Assembly (NCBI RefSeq): GCF_012931985.1
Contig: NZ_JAAFGM010000004.1
Coordinates: 122,054 to 186,053 of the forward strand
DNA length: 64,000 nucleotides
Direction: 5' to 3'
Origin: Candidatus Roseilinea sp. NK_OTU-006
GTDB lineage: Bacteria; Chloroflexota; Anaerolineae; J036; Brachytrichaceae
A model generated the notes under the pieces. That model worked only from the letters and a program-made list of their open reading frames with translations. It was not told where the DNA came from and made no database searches. Position 1 is the stretch's first letter. Every line of letters starts with the position of its first letter. A program made the translations under genes and the position numbers. This document shows positions 55,908 to 64,000 of the stretch, in pieces.

Positions 55908-55924
55908 GGCGAATGTCAGTGCCA

Positions 55925-57280
55925 TCAAGAATGTCGAGAGTAGAACTCCTGCAGGACTTCCATAATGGCGTACCATGACGGTTTAGGCTGGTAGTTGTCG
56001 TCAAACAATAATGGGTCCGCATCTGGTCCGCCATGTGGTGACTGCAAGTTAGGATCTTCAAGCCACGACCACTTGTCTACCAATCCAAATACAGAAAAAC
56101 TCTTTACTCCGGATTCAAGGCAAACCCGTAAAATGGAATCGTATACCCTCCTCTGCAACTCAAATCGCTCTTCTTGTGAACCTGGCACACCACCTAATCT
56201 CACATCAAATTCTGTAACCAATACCTCAACATCCAAGTCACGATATTTCTGAATATTCCTACGGAGAGCCTCTACTTTTGTGTCTAAATCTCCTGGTGTC
56301 AGAAAATCTTTGCCATAAAGATGCATCTGAAAGCCAATACCGTGGATAGGAACGTTCTTCTCCTTGAGGCCACGTACTAATTCATATACTTTTTGATCAC
56401 GAGAACGGTCATAGAGCAAGTAGCCTGGAAATTCAATACCAAAATCATTGAGGATAAGTTCGGCTTCTGGATCTGCTTCATTAGCCCACCTGAAAGCCAT
56501 TTCAACCCATTCGTAACTTGGCCCAAGCCTATCATGCCAGAAGGAGCTCAATCTCTCTCCACCTTCCCAGGAGAGACCAAACAATTCGTTGACGACAACC
56601 CATCTTTTGACTCGCCCTTTATACCGTCCGACAACCGTTGTAGTGTGTTCGTGAAGAATGGACAATAACTCTTCTCTACTAAAATTGCCCTGAGCCAGCC
56701 ATGAGGGGATAAAGGCTTGTCCGCCTGCTACGAGATGTAATGCCATAATCGGTAGTTGCAGAGTCTGTGCATTTTGAACCAGGGCGTCCATTTCTCTAAA
56801 ATCAAATTCTTCTCGAGTAGGACGCAATCCTCCATAAGACACAAACCAGTTTAACTCCCAACTACTAACCCAAAGATTAGCCGTTTCCAGAAACAATTTC
56901 TTTAGTACTGTGCGTTCTGATTCTGGCCACCATAAAAGCCCGCCTACTGCTACCACTATACCAAACTCAATACCTAGCAAATCCGCACAAGCACGAATGG
57001 AGTTGGGAACAGGTGTTGGTGTCTGCGGTATGGTGGGTGTGGCCGTGGGTGTGCTGGTAGGTGTTGGTGTCGGCGGTATCGTGGGGGTGGCCGTGGGTGT
57101 GCTGGTAGGTGTTGGGGCAGCGGTTGCTGTAGGTATAGGTGTGCTGGTGGGCACGTCGGTGGGAGGCGGTGTGGCGGTGGTAGGCGTCGGAATGCCCCTA
57201 CAAGCGGACAAAATGAGCCCCAGAGAAGCTGTTCCACTCAACTTGAGCAAATCACGTCGGCTCAGTTTGCGGTTTTTCAT
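55925..57280 (-). CDS. GH10 endo-beta-1,4-xylanase, Tat-type lipoprotein
   Basis: The 451-aa protein has a twin-arginine signal (KLSRRDLLK) ending in a lipobox (LILSAC, Cys27), so it should be exported folded and lipid-anchored. A Thr/Pro linker (residues 30-92) with a tandem 16-residue unit follows, and then a GH10 TIM barrel. The acid/base Glu is in VVVNELFG (E232), the nucleophile in LVTEFDVRL (E357). Both match GH10 positions. It should cut xylan or a related beta-1,4-glycan. As a cassette gene of about 1.4 kb it is unusually metabolic; its codon and base composition fit the array and not the backbone. Confidence 0.9.
   Translation of the reverse strand: MKNRKLSRRDLLKLSGTASLGLILSACRGIPTPTTATPPPTDVPTSTPIPTATAAPTPTSTPTATPTIPPTPTPTSTPTATPTIPQTPTPVPNSIRACADLLGIEFGIVVAVGGLLWWPESERTVLKKLFLETANLWVSSWELNWFVSYGGLRPTREEFDFREMDALVQNAQTLQLPIMALHLVAGGQAFIPSWLAQGNFSREELLSILHEHTTTVVGRYKGRVKRWVVVNELFGLSWEGGERLSSFWHDRLGPSYEWVEMAFRWANEADPEAELILNDFGIEFPGYLLYDRSRDQKVYELVRGLKEKNVPIHGIGFQMHLYGKDFLTPGDLDTKVEALRRNIQKYRDLDVEVLVTEFDVRLGGVPGSQEERFELQRRVYDSILRVCLESGVKSFSVFGLVDKWSWLEDPNLQSPHGGPDADPLLFDDNYQPKPSWYAIMEVLQEFYSRHS
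57011..57106 (-). repeat. Two tandem 48-bp units encoding the Thr/Pro linker
   Basis: 57011-57058 and 57059-57106 differ at only a few bases and encode the 16-residue unit TPTPTSTPTATPTIPP of the xylanase linker. Copy-number change would alter linker length without a frameshift. Confidence 0.85.
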
Positions 57281-57304
57281 ACTCCCAGCTCTTTGACTTC
57301 AGCC

Positions 57305-57376
57305 GCCCAACGGTTTGCGCTTCACCTGCGCCGCGCAGCGCAGCGGAGCGGCGTCGGGTGCAAGCGCAGGTTGGGC
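57305..57376 (-). other. attC site 2
   Basis: Core boxes GCCCAAC (57305-57311) and GTTGGGC (57370-57376) flank an imperfect inverted repeat. It lies 16 bases downstream of the VOC gene stop, and the GH10 start lies 24 bases further on. Different arm sequence from sites 1 and 5. Confidence 0.85.
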
Positions 57377-57392
57377 GGCATTCTTTCAGGAA

Positions 57393-57737
57393 TTAACCAT
57401 TTTCAAAGAAAAAGAGCCCGTTTCCATCTATATCAAGCGCGACAAACTCTTTTACGCCCCAAGGCTTTTCTTCCAAAGCGCCGTTTGGATGGATAACCCC
57501 TGCTTGCTGATACTCCTTATACAACGCCTCAATATTGTCCACTGCTATCCTGCAAGCAGTGTTCTCGGCGATATTCTTATCCTGACATTCCCAAAGATGG
57601 ATTTCTACGGCATCGCGCTTAACGGCAGCATAATCGCCATAGTTGAAAAGTTCCACAAAGCCCAATTTGCTCTTATAAAATTCGACCGAAGCCTTTACAT
57701 TGGCAGCAGGGAATTTGGGGACAACATATTTAAACAT
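57393..57737 (-). CDS. VOC-fold (glyoxalase/bleomycin-resistance-like) protein
   Basis: The 114-aa single VOC domain reads MFKYVVPKFPAANVKASVEFY, KLGFVELFNYGDYAAVKRD, EIHLWEC and FVALDIDGNGLFFFEN, with the His and Glu positions of the family metal or ligand site. Such proteins bind or sequester small molecules such as bleomycin or fosfomycin, or act as dioxygenases or lyases. It shares a cassette with the GyrI-like gene 23 bases upstream. Confidence 0.87.
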   Translation of the reverse strand: MFKYVVPKFPAANVKASVEFYKSKLGFVELFNYGDYAAVKRDAVEIHLWECQDKNIAENTACRIAVDNIEALYKEYQQAGVIHPNGALEEKPWGVKEFVALDIDGNGLFFFENG

Positions 57738-57760
57738 CGTCTGCTCCTATCTATGATTGC

Positions 57761-58231
57761 CTACAAAATCGGAACACAAAAGTCCATAGTATGCTCGTAG
57801 TAGACTTCATAACTGGGACGTTGTGGGTCTACAATCAGTTGATGTTGTGGCACATACTCTGCAAAGAAACGCCCAATAGTCTCTCCTATCGTGTTCGAGT
57901 CTTTCTCAAGTGATAAGATTGCATAACGCCCACCTGGTAGTTGTTTTGTTTGGATATCTTCTGTGTCTTGGAAAATGGATTCAGGAAGCTCTAATGCACA
58001 CTCATAACCAACTAATTGAGCGCCGTTGGTGCGTGGGATGCCAATTACCTTTAGGGCTGAAGGGTCGTAGCCGCACTGTTGAGCCCAGTCTTTTATATGT
58101 TGAAAACTGTCCCGAATTTGTTCGTTATAACTACCAGTTGCTTGTTGTAGTTGGCAAGACACATAGGCGATAAAGGCAGGTGTCAAATCTTGTATAATAA
58201 CGTGCAATGGTTGTTCAGTAAGAATGTTCAT
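57761..58231 (-). CDS. GyrI-like small-molecule-binding protein
   Basis: The 156-aa protein fits the AraC effector-binding/GyrI-like (SbmC) fold: FIAYVSCQLQ at the start, FQHIKDWAQQCGYDP, IGIPRTNGAQLVGYECALEL, QLPGGRYAILSLE and a C-terminal RPSYEVYYEHTMDFCVPIL. No DNA-binding domain is fused, so it is a stand-alone ligand-binding domain. The ATG at 58231 has GGGAG seven bases upstream; the open frame beyond it runs into attC site 3 and is discarded. GyrI relatives bind toxins or drugs, so with the VOC gene this cassette may help the cell tolerate a toxic compound; that is inference. Confidence 0.85.
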   Translation of the reverse strand: MNILTEQPLHVIIQDLTPAFIAYVSCQLQQATGSYNEQIRDSFQHIKDWAQQCGYDPSALKVIGIPRTNGAQLVGYECALELPESIFQDTEDIQTKQLPGGRYAILSLEKDSNTIGETIGRFFAEYVPQHQLIVDPQRPSYEVYYEHTMDFCVPIL

Positions 58232-58300
58232 AAAAAGTCTCCCGTGCTGAAATTGTGAATGACAAAGTAAGGGTATTGGTGTGTTGGAACGGATTAAGCC

Positions 58301-58370
58301 GCCCAACGGTCGGGTTCAGCCGCGTTGCGGAGCGCAGCGGAGCAACGTCGGCTGCAACCCGTTGTTAGGC
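58301..58370 (-). other. attC site 3
   Basis: Core boxes GCCCAAC (58301-58307) and GTTAGGC (58364-58370) flank inverted arms such as GGGTTCAGCCGCGTTGC. The stop codon of the membrane protein gene lies three bases before it in gene direction, the tightest spacing in the array. Confidence 0.85.
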
Positions 58371-58373
58371 GCA

Positions 58374-60017
58374 CTACCTTGTTACCATCTCCAATATTTG
58401 ATAATCGCCAAACTCTGCGACTAGCGAATATTTAGATCGGATAAAGTCATCTAAATAACTTACACCACTACTATTTGCGCTGGCATTAGGCTCTCCAGAT
58501 TCAGGTATGTTTACAAGAACTATCCATTTCACGTTTTTCGATTCAATGTCATGAGCTATTACTTGCTGGACAGGCAGGGTCGTAGCAACTCCTGGATACA
58601 GTTCACTGTAACGTGACGCACTCTGGCGGGCGGATAGAAAATAAAACCCAATATCATTTACGAAAATGAGGTCATGCCTTCGATTACCCACAAAGATTGA
58701 TTCACCTTCTATAGTATGTGTCCTAATATACTCAACTGCCTGTTCTTGATCGTTCCTTAGGGGGATGCAACTTGCTCTCTCTACTTGAGAGTAGCACCCC
58801 AGCGGTGAGAAGTTCCTTAGAGAAAACGAAAGGTATCTGGCAGGTAAAAAAATATATAGAGTGACAAGACCAGTTAGCAACAGCAGAAGCACTAACTTGA
58901 TTGCTCGGTTCACAGAATTGAACACGTTAGGGGAGAGGAGCGAAACAACAACGAGTGATGCCATAAGCGAAGTAGGTACTACGTGGATGTAATCGTATCG
59001 GCTTAATGCTTGAGCAAAGAGCAACACTCCCAGAATACCAGCAGCAACCCTTCCAAAATATTGGGTATTGAAGATAATACGTTTGCTAAGAATGGAGTGA
59101 GCATAGCAGGAAAATGCAATGCCATATACAGCCAGAGGGAAGTAAAATCGCAGCCAGCTCAAGAGTTCAGAATAAGTACTCCTGGAAGTGGAGATATTCA
59201 AGCTTGAAAGAGCAAAAATGGGAAAAAGTAGCGCAGGATAGGGTCTCCAACGCACATCATGGAGTATAGTTGTAGGAAAGATTACCACCTGATCCCATAA
59301 ATTGCCAAATCCGCTTACGGAACTCACGTATCCATAACATGTTAGTACAACGGTTACTGTTGCCCCTAATAATATCGCTATTTCGGATGCGGCGAATAAT
59401 GCTCTGGTTGAAAGTCTACTCTCTCGAGTAACACGGAAAAGGTGAAACAGGAAGACCGTCGCAACTAAACTAATGCTAACATATAGGCCGATATCCCACC
59501 TAAAGAAAGAGGCAAAACCTATGAGCGTTCCAGCTAAGAGAAGCCAATATCGTCGACCAGTATCCGTATATTCAAGCAAACTCAAGATTGACAAAAGGCT
59601 GAGTGCTAGTGATGGAAACACTGCGTAAGTATAAAAACCAGCGGAGCCAAGCAACAGCGCGGTAGTGATAAATGCAAAGTAGGCCAAGGTACGAGATGTA
59701 ATTTTCTTGGCGATCAACCACACAGAAAATGCTATCATGAAACGCACAAATGTGTCGTATACACGGGAGACAAGCAAAGACGTGCCGAAAGCTTTGAAAA
59801 GGGCGGCTAAAGCATAAAATTGACCTGGGGGATAAATCGCCCAGAAGTCTTTATACGGAACATCACCATTCATTATCCTTGTTGCATTGAAGACGGCGAA
59901 CCCTTCATCATAGAAGTTGAAAGGAGTTTTAATCTGGATAAGCAAGACCAACAATACACAAAGCAAAAGCAGGGATGTTGCGGTTTGTGAGAGCAACGGT
60001 GCATTTCTTATCATCAT
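58374..60017 (-). CDS. Multi-span membrane protein, GT-C (PMT/GT39-like) glycosyltransferase family
   Basis: The 547-aa protein has about eleven membrane helices. The first periplasmic loop reads PFNFYDEGFAVFNATRIMNGDVPYKDFW, including an acidic DE pair as in dolichol-phosphate mannose-dependent glycosyltransferases, and then YPPGQFYALAALFKAFG. The C-terminal soluble part (about residues 400-547) contains VGNRRHDLIFVNDIGFYFL. Relatives transfer sugars from lipid carriers to proteins or glycans. It occupies its own cassette. Confidence 0.82.
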   Translation of the reverse strand: MMIRNAPLLSQTATSLLLLCVLLVLLIQIKTPFNFYDEGFAVFNATRIMNGDVPYKDFWAIYPPGQFYALAALFKAFGTSLLVSRVYDTFVRFMIAFSVWLIAKKITSRTLAYFAFITTALLLGSAGFYTYAVFPSLALSLLSILSLLEYTDTGRRYWLLLAGTLIGFASFFRWDIGLYVSISLVATVFLFHLFRVTRESRLSTRALFAASEIAILLGATVTVVLTCYGYVSSVSGFGNLWDQVVIFPTTILHDVRWRPYPALLFPIFALSSLNISTSRSTYSELLSWLRFYFPLAVYGIAFSCYAHSILSKRIIFNTQYFGRVAAGILGVLLFAQALSRYDYIHVVPTSLMASLVVVSLLSPNVFNSVNRAIKLVLLLLLTGLVTLYIFLPARYLSFSLRNFSPLGCYSQVERASCIPLRNDQEQAVEYIRTHTIEGESIFVGNRRHDLIFVNDIGFYFLSARQSASRYSELYPGVATTLPVQQVIAHDIESKNVKWIVLVNIPESGEPNASANSSGVSYLDDFIRSKYSLVAEFGDYQILEMVTR

Positions 60018-60048
60018 ATCGTGTGTTTACTCCATGACATCCGACTGC

Positions 60049-60126
60049 GCCTAACGGCCCGCGCATCAGCCGCACGCAGAGCGAGCGAAGCGAGCGGAGC
60101 GTGTCAGCTGGATGCGCTGGTTATGT
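60049..60126 (-). other. attC site 4
   Basis: Core boxes GCCTAAC (60049-60055) and GTTATGT (60120-60126) flank arms GCGCATCAGCCGC and GTCAGCTGGATGCGC. It begins 26 bases after the Argonaute stop in gene direction. The outer box deviates from the consensus at one base. Confidence 0.8.
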
Positions 60127-60152
60127 CGCTTTTCTTTGAAGTTTACCTTCTT

Positions 60153-62303
60153 TTACAACCAGAATGGTACGTCTCCTTCTAAATCTTTTGGTTTGATGCC
60201 AAGCAGTGACAACTCTGCAATCTTGTCGCTGTAATGAATCGTCACTGGCAAACGCGGCTCTCTAACCGAACCATAATGCAAGAGCGTCAGCGATAGCACC
60301 GAATGAATAGCATTTTCGATTGGGAAGGTTGGTTCTGTCCTGATTTGAAGCGGACGTGGTGTACTGCCTTTGAAAGGAGGCAGTGAAGAAACCAAGAATG
60401 CCTCCGTATCGCTTATTTTAAATGCTGTCCCCTTCGGCGGTCTGTCTATAGCGGAGGCGACTGTGCCTTGATAAAGACGGGGTGCTCCAGATTTGATTAC
60501 TTCAACCAGATGGAACTGTGCACCAATCTGTTTTGCCCATTCCATCAATGCCAATTTTTCCCCACCACGAAATTGTCCGTCACGATGAATCACGACACGT
60601 TTGCCTTGAAATTCCTTGAGAGGGAAAAGACTGCGCAGAATACTGCTTGGTATTGTTTCCCCTTCAATCGGCGCATCGTGGATAATGTATCGTAGAAATT
60701 GACCATCGCTAAAATAGATTCTTGCAATGGCAGTCGCGTTCACTGTTCCCGATAACTTTTGTTTCGCTCTACGAGCAATGTCAATTCCAACGACAATATC
60801 AGCGTAAGGAAGCGGTTTCGCTAAAACAAATGGAACATTCCTTGTTTTTGCCAATATACCCAACACGATATTGTCCATCGCATATTGTTCAGAGAATGTA
60901 TCTTCATAGACAACTTGGCTCGGGATACCATGTCGCATTGTCAATGACTTGAAGACATGATACATACTCTCTTCTTCATCTTCTTCCCACTCGTCGTGGT
61001 ATGCATTTCCAGGGAACAGAGCAAGCAAAATGTCAGGCTTTGCCGATTCGAAACAGTCTATTGCGTTTTCCAAATTTGCTCGTGAAAGTCTTTCGATCTT
61101 CTGTTGACGTTGTCCATTGACTTCAACTGATTGAATAGAGAAATTCAATTTCTCCAACGCGGCTTTGAGCTCATGTAGGAATGTCATCAATGCTTGCTGC
61201 GCAACTTGCGATGACGCGTTAATTACCCCAATTTTTATAGGGTGCTTCTTGTCAGGAAATGCGCTTGAACGTTTAAATACACCATGCTGTTCCAAGCTCC
61301 GATAAATGCGTTGCCCTTCGCCGCGATGAATTTGATTGTCGCCAACACGCAATTCGGGCACAAAGGCCACATCGGGCGGTCTCAAGAATGCTTGCGGCAA
61401 CGATCTAGACTCGAAACTGTCGGCGAGAATTCCGTGCTTTTTACCAATGGCGGCGATTTCATGAACAAGAGTGTATCTTGTTTGTGGATCAAGCCGCAAT
61501 GCTTTGGAAACTTGACGTGGATCCACTCTAAATTTCTTGAGATCACCCATTCGAACGACAGGGCGTAACATACTTGCAATATAAATATATTGGCTTGTGC
61601 GAGTTTCAATTTTAACGGTCAGTTCATCATCAGGAGCGCGGCTAATCAAATTGCGTGTCATCTCATCGCTGGATTTACTGAGAAGCCATTCACGCATTTC
61701 GCGAACATTGCCAGTAATCTCGACGATTGTCCCTTTGAAATCCTTCGCTGTCACAGCGACCATCATTCCGACAAGTTCTTGCGGACTTTTCAGGGTGGCG
61801 GCAAACTCATGGAGTAATTGAGTATGAAAAATGTTGGACGAAACAGTGATGGAAACCGCTGGTTCGTTGTTCACTGCCCAACCGCGTAAAGCGTAGTCGC
61901 GGTCAACTCGGATTTTGCCGAAATTCTGTTTTTTCGGCTCAAGCACTCTCCGAATTTCTGCTTGGTAGTTTGCGAGCAAACCGCGAGCTGTGAATTCGCC
62001 CTGCTCCCAAGCCGAAGGTTTCCATGTTGTATTAAGAGTAACACTCCGCACATCGTTTAATGGTTCTTCTGTCCATAATTGTTTCAGAAATTCTCCATTT
62101 GCTTCATCTTGGGATGGCTTGTCTGTGACGATTTGACCACCGCACCACACCCAATTCCCACCAAACTTATTCCGCAAGCGATATGCTAACCTTCCGCCGA
62201 TTGCCGATACATCATCGCTTACCGCTTTGATTGTATACGCAAACAGCTTAGGCAACGCTTGAGGAATAACAGGAAAGACATCAACGTAGATAATCATATC
62301 CAT
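60153..62303 (-). CDS. Long prokaryotic Argonaute (Piwi-domain protein)
   Basis: The 716-aa protein has the size and layout of a long pAgo: an N-terminal half, a MID region (KIGVINASSQVAQQ through IPSQVVYEDTF and NIVLGILAKTRNVPFVL) and a C-terminal PIWI domain. The catalytic set can be placed: D508 in VVGIDIARR, E547 or E549 in HDAPIEGE, D575 in VIHRDGQF and D693 in IHYSDKIA. Spacing (67 and 118 residues) agrees with Thermus Argonaute, so a DEDD active site is predicted. pAgos use guide DNA or RNA to cleave invading nucleic acid. The start at 62303 has AAGGAG about 10 bases upstream; the earlier ATG at 62372 lies in attC site 5. No associated nuclease or helicase gene shares the cassette. Confidence 0.92.
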   Translation of the reverse strand: MDMIIYVDVFPVIPQALPKLFAYTIKAVSDDVSAIGGRLAYRLRNKFGGNWVWCGGQIVTDKPSQDEANGEFLKQLWTEEPLNDVRSVTLNTTWKPSAWEQGEFTARGLLANYQAEIRRVLEPKKQNFGKIRVDRDYALRGWAVNNEPAVSITVSSNIFHTQLLHEFAATLKSPQELVGMMVAVTAKDFKGTIVEITGNVREMREWLLSKSSDEMTRNLISRAPDDELTVKIETRTSQYIYIASMLRPVVRMGDLKKFRVDPRQVSKALRLDPQTRYTLVHEIAAIGKKHGILADSFESRSLPQAFLRPPDVAFVPELRVGDNQIHRGEGQRIYRSLEQHGVFKRSSAFPDKKHPIKIGVINASSQVAQQALMTFLHELKAALEKLNFSIQSVEVNGQRQQKIERLSRANLENAIDCFESAKPDILLALFPGNAYHDEWEEDEEESMYHVFKSLTMRHGIPSQVVYEDTFSEQYAMDNIVLGILAKTRNVPFVLAKPLPYADIVVGIDIARRAKQKLSGTVNATAIARIYFSDGQFLRYIIHDAPIEGETIPSSILRSLFPLKEFQGKRVVIHRDGQFRGGEKLALMEWAKQIGAQFHLVEVIKSGAPRLYQGTVASAIDRPPKGTAFKISDTEAFLVSSLPPFKGSTPRPLQIRTEPTFPIENAIHSVLSLTLLHYGSVREPRLPVTIHYSDKIAELSLLGIKPKDLEGDVPFWL

Positions 62304-62351
62304 ATCGTAGTTTCTCCTTCTGGTGGGAACGCTTACACGGCGATATTGGCG

Positions 62352-62422
<71 letters not shown>

Positions 62423-62428
<6 letters not shown>

Positions 62429-63367
62429 TGCCTGTTCATGCAAAGCAAACGCCAATTGGACAGGCTTGGCAGCTTTCGTAGTTTCAACTTTCCCTGCTTC
62501 ATGGCCAGGTTTTATCAACAAAGCTTCTTCCATTAAATTTCTGAGATTTTCGGTCGAACCTACATGATAAAAATGAGTGAAGGTTCTTTCGACTAATCCA
62601 TCCCAATAATAAGCAATATGTGGATTTAGGCGATATTTGTTTTCTTTCCACATAGACAACGCAAAACCACACGGCAAATTCCTAGCAAGCATCGCCAAAT
62701 CAGCCGCGTCATCTTCCGACCATTGCTGATAATAATCTGTATGTCTGCCAATGTAAGGCGGATCTAGATATACAAAATCGTCTTGTGTGACATTCTCAAG
62801 AACGTCCCGCCAATCTCCAACGCGAAACGCCCAATCTTTGCCCTGCATGATTTTACGTATCCGTGAAATCTGATTAACTATCTTAGTCACGTAGGCCTGA
62901 CGAAAGCGGTCTGGTTTACGGCAAAATGGAACATTAAACTCCCCTTTACTATTAAAGCGCATTATCCCGTTAAAACACGATCTGTTGAGAAAAATGAAGT
63001 CTAATGGATCTCCACCCTTGTTGAAGCGTTCTCTTACTGCATAATAGTAATCTCCGCCACTGACCAGCAATTTTTTACCTTCTGCTGTTAAATACTTTCT
63101 TACTTCTTCTGGCGACAAACTCCCATCATAAATCATCTGATATAGTCTGATGATGTGGGGATTGATATCATTAACTAATGCACGTTCTGGCTGAACATTG
63201 AACAAAACGACGCCTGACCCAAGAAACGGTTCTATCCATCGCCCTTTGCCATTCCAGGAGACATTGCTCAAGATGAATTTAACAAGTTTGGTTTTAATCC
63301 CCTGACACTTTATCGGGGGGACAATTACTTGCTTTACTGTGCGCGGTAAACCTGGAAGAACAATCAC
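62423..63367 (-). CDS. D12-class adenine-N6 DNA methyltransferase, M.EcoRV-like
   Basis: The 314-aa protein resembles the methyltransferase of the EcoRV system. It opens with VPPIKCQGIKTKLVKFI, has the SAM motif EPFLGSGVVLFNVQPERA, LNRSCFNGIMRFNSKGEFNVPF and the catalytic DPPYIGRHTDYY block near residue 205, all shared with Dam-type D12 enzymes and most closely with M.EcoRV from memory. It would methylate adenine in the recognition site (GATATC is the likely target) and protect host DNA. Its ATG overlaps the TGA of the endonuclease gene, so the two are coupled. The stop lies in attC site 5. Confidence 0.92.
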
Positions 63368-64000
63368 TTTGCCAAGCCTTTGTATTTCAAATAACTGCGC
63401 AAATTGGTATAAGGCGGCCGCTTCAATTCCGCTGCTCTTGCCATATCTTTGGTCAAGTAATACATCCAGTAGTCATCAAAAACATCTTCTCCTAACGAAG
63501 CAAACGGACCAGACCCATTTACAAGCTTATCAATCTCCGTGACTGAACCAATATTCTTGGTATTGCCACTCCCTGGACGGTCAGACGCGATGCAATATTT
63601 TTCTTGAGCAAAGAATTGAAAGTCTCTGATAACAGATGTAATCCGTTCAAGTTCATCGAGAGTGTATCTTCTTCGCTCATCAATCAAGTCATCAGTCTTT
63701 GAATAAATTACACCCAGAACAAAGTGTCCGCTATAAGAACTGTAAGGAAAAGTTATGTTTTTTGTGCTATTCCGTTCGCGGAAATATCCAGTAAAAGCCC
63801 CAAGTGTCATACCATTTACGCGGCTGCCATCAACTCTGTAAGTACTTTTCAAGTCAAGTGCAAAACGGTGATTATCATCATCTACAAAACTTATGTCTGG
63901 ATAAAAGTTCTGCTGTTCCGATAAGACCATTTTCAAGCCATGCTTTTCTGCGAAGTGCGCAAGCTCTGGGAACAACAAAAGTTCCATGATTTTTGAGATA
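63364..64000 (-). CDS. EcoRV-like type II restriction endonuclease, N-terminally cut by window edge
   Basis: The frame is open to the right edge; at least 212 codons are present and the true start is beyond 64000. The sequence matches EcoRV in several blocks: AEKHG near the start, QQNFYPDISF (active-site Asp), ALDLKSTY (D-x-K pair), STKNITFPY, SGNTKNIGSV and DDYWMYYL. EcoRV cuts GATATC to blunt ends. With the methyltransferase that follows it forms one restriction-modification cassette. Its product would be toxic without the methyltransferase, so linkage in one cassette is expected. Confidence 0.9.
   Translation of the reverse strand, partial: ISKIMELLLFPELAHFAEKHGLKMVLSEQQNFYPDISFVDDDNHRFALDLKSTYRVDGSRVNGMTLGAFTGYFRERNSTKNITFPYSSYSGHFVLGVIYSKTDDLIDERRRYTLDELERITSVIRDFQFFAQEKYCIASDRPGSGNTKNIGSVTEIDKLVNGSGPFASLGEDVFDDYWMYYLTKDMARAAELKRPPYTNLRSYLKYKGLAK

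Overview
The window looks like the chromosome of a member of the Chloroflexota. The evidence is indirect: high GC with many GCCGGC words, a secreted giant protein ending in a YLPL-type C-terminus that I associate with this phylum, a split glycine dehydrogenase, sugar ABC transporter genes without an ATPase, an SARP-type regulator and a CpXC-like protein. No rRNA or tRNA was found, so this placement is inference. The last 9 kb (about 54.93-64.0 kb) is clearly AT-richer and is an acquired region.

Backbone, 0-29.6 kb. Housekeeping and respiratory genes lie in short operons: the end of gcvPB, an FKBP isomerase, the ammonia-forming nitrite reductase pair nrfH-nrfA, a CpXC-like protein without cysteines, rnhB with a TauE-type exporter, endonuclease IV, a decayed uracil-DNA glycosylase, pepA, a lipoyl/octanoyl transferase, a peroxiredoxin-like gene with an in-frame UGA (probable selenoprotein), a sugar ABC transporter (two permeases and a binding protein), a MaoC hydratase with a CitE-type lyase, cytochrome oxidase subunits III and IV, a nitrilase-like protein lacking its catalytic Cys, Gfo/Idh oxidoreductase, dtd, an inositol-phosphatase-like gene, acpS, an M16 peptidase pair, ugd, asd, an rfbD-like gene and a Wzt-type ABC ATPase. 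Several genes have a TACAAT-like -10 box only 7-15 bases before the ATG, suggesting leaderless or very short-leader mRNAs.

Surface region, 29.6-54.9 kb. A methyltransferase remnant and a copied fragment of the neighbouring beta-helix gene lie next to an 833-aa beta-helix protein. Its ATG overlaps the stop of a giant 6337-aa secreted gene (19 kb). The giant protein combines TSP3-like calcium repeats, internal membrane segments, Ig-like, PA14-like, propeller-like, many DUF11, PKD and Calx-beta modules, plus two Rossmann-like domains nested inside DUF11 units. Upstream lie a papain/C39-fold-like lipoprotein broken by one extra base in a G5 run, and a divergent SARP regulator cut short at the start of the acquired region.

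Acquired region, 54.9-64.0 kb. All genes are on the minus strand, and five attC-like sites of 70-78 bases separate them, each placed just after a stop codon. This is the architecture of an integron gene-cassette array. The cassettes carry a HEPN-motif protein, a GH10 xylanase lipoprotein, a VOC protein with a GyrI-like protein, a membrane glycosyltransferase-like protein, a long prokaryotic Argonaute with a DEDD catalytic set, and an EcoRV-like restriction-modification pair that runs off the right edge. The integrase gene would be expected beyond base 64000. An integron that carries Argonaute and restriction-modification cassettes in a Chloroflexota-like genome is the most notable system here; the candidate selenoprotein with its SECIS-like hairpin is the second.
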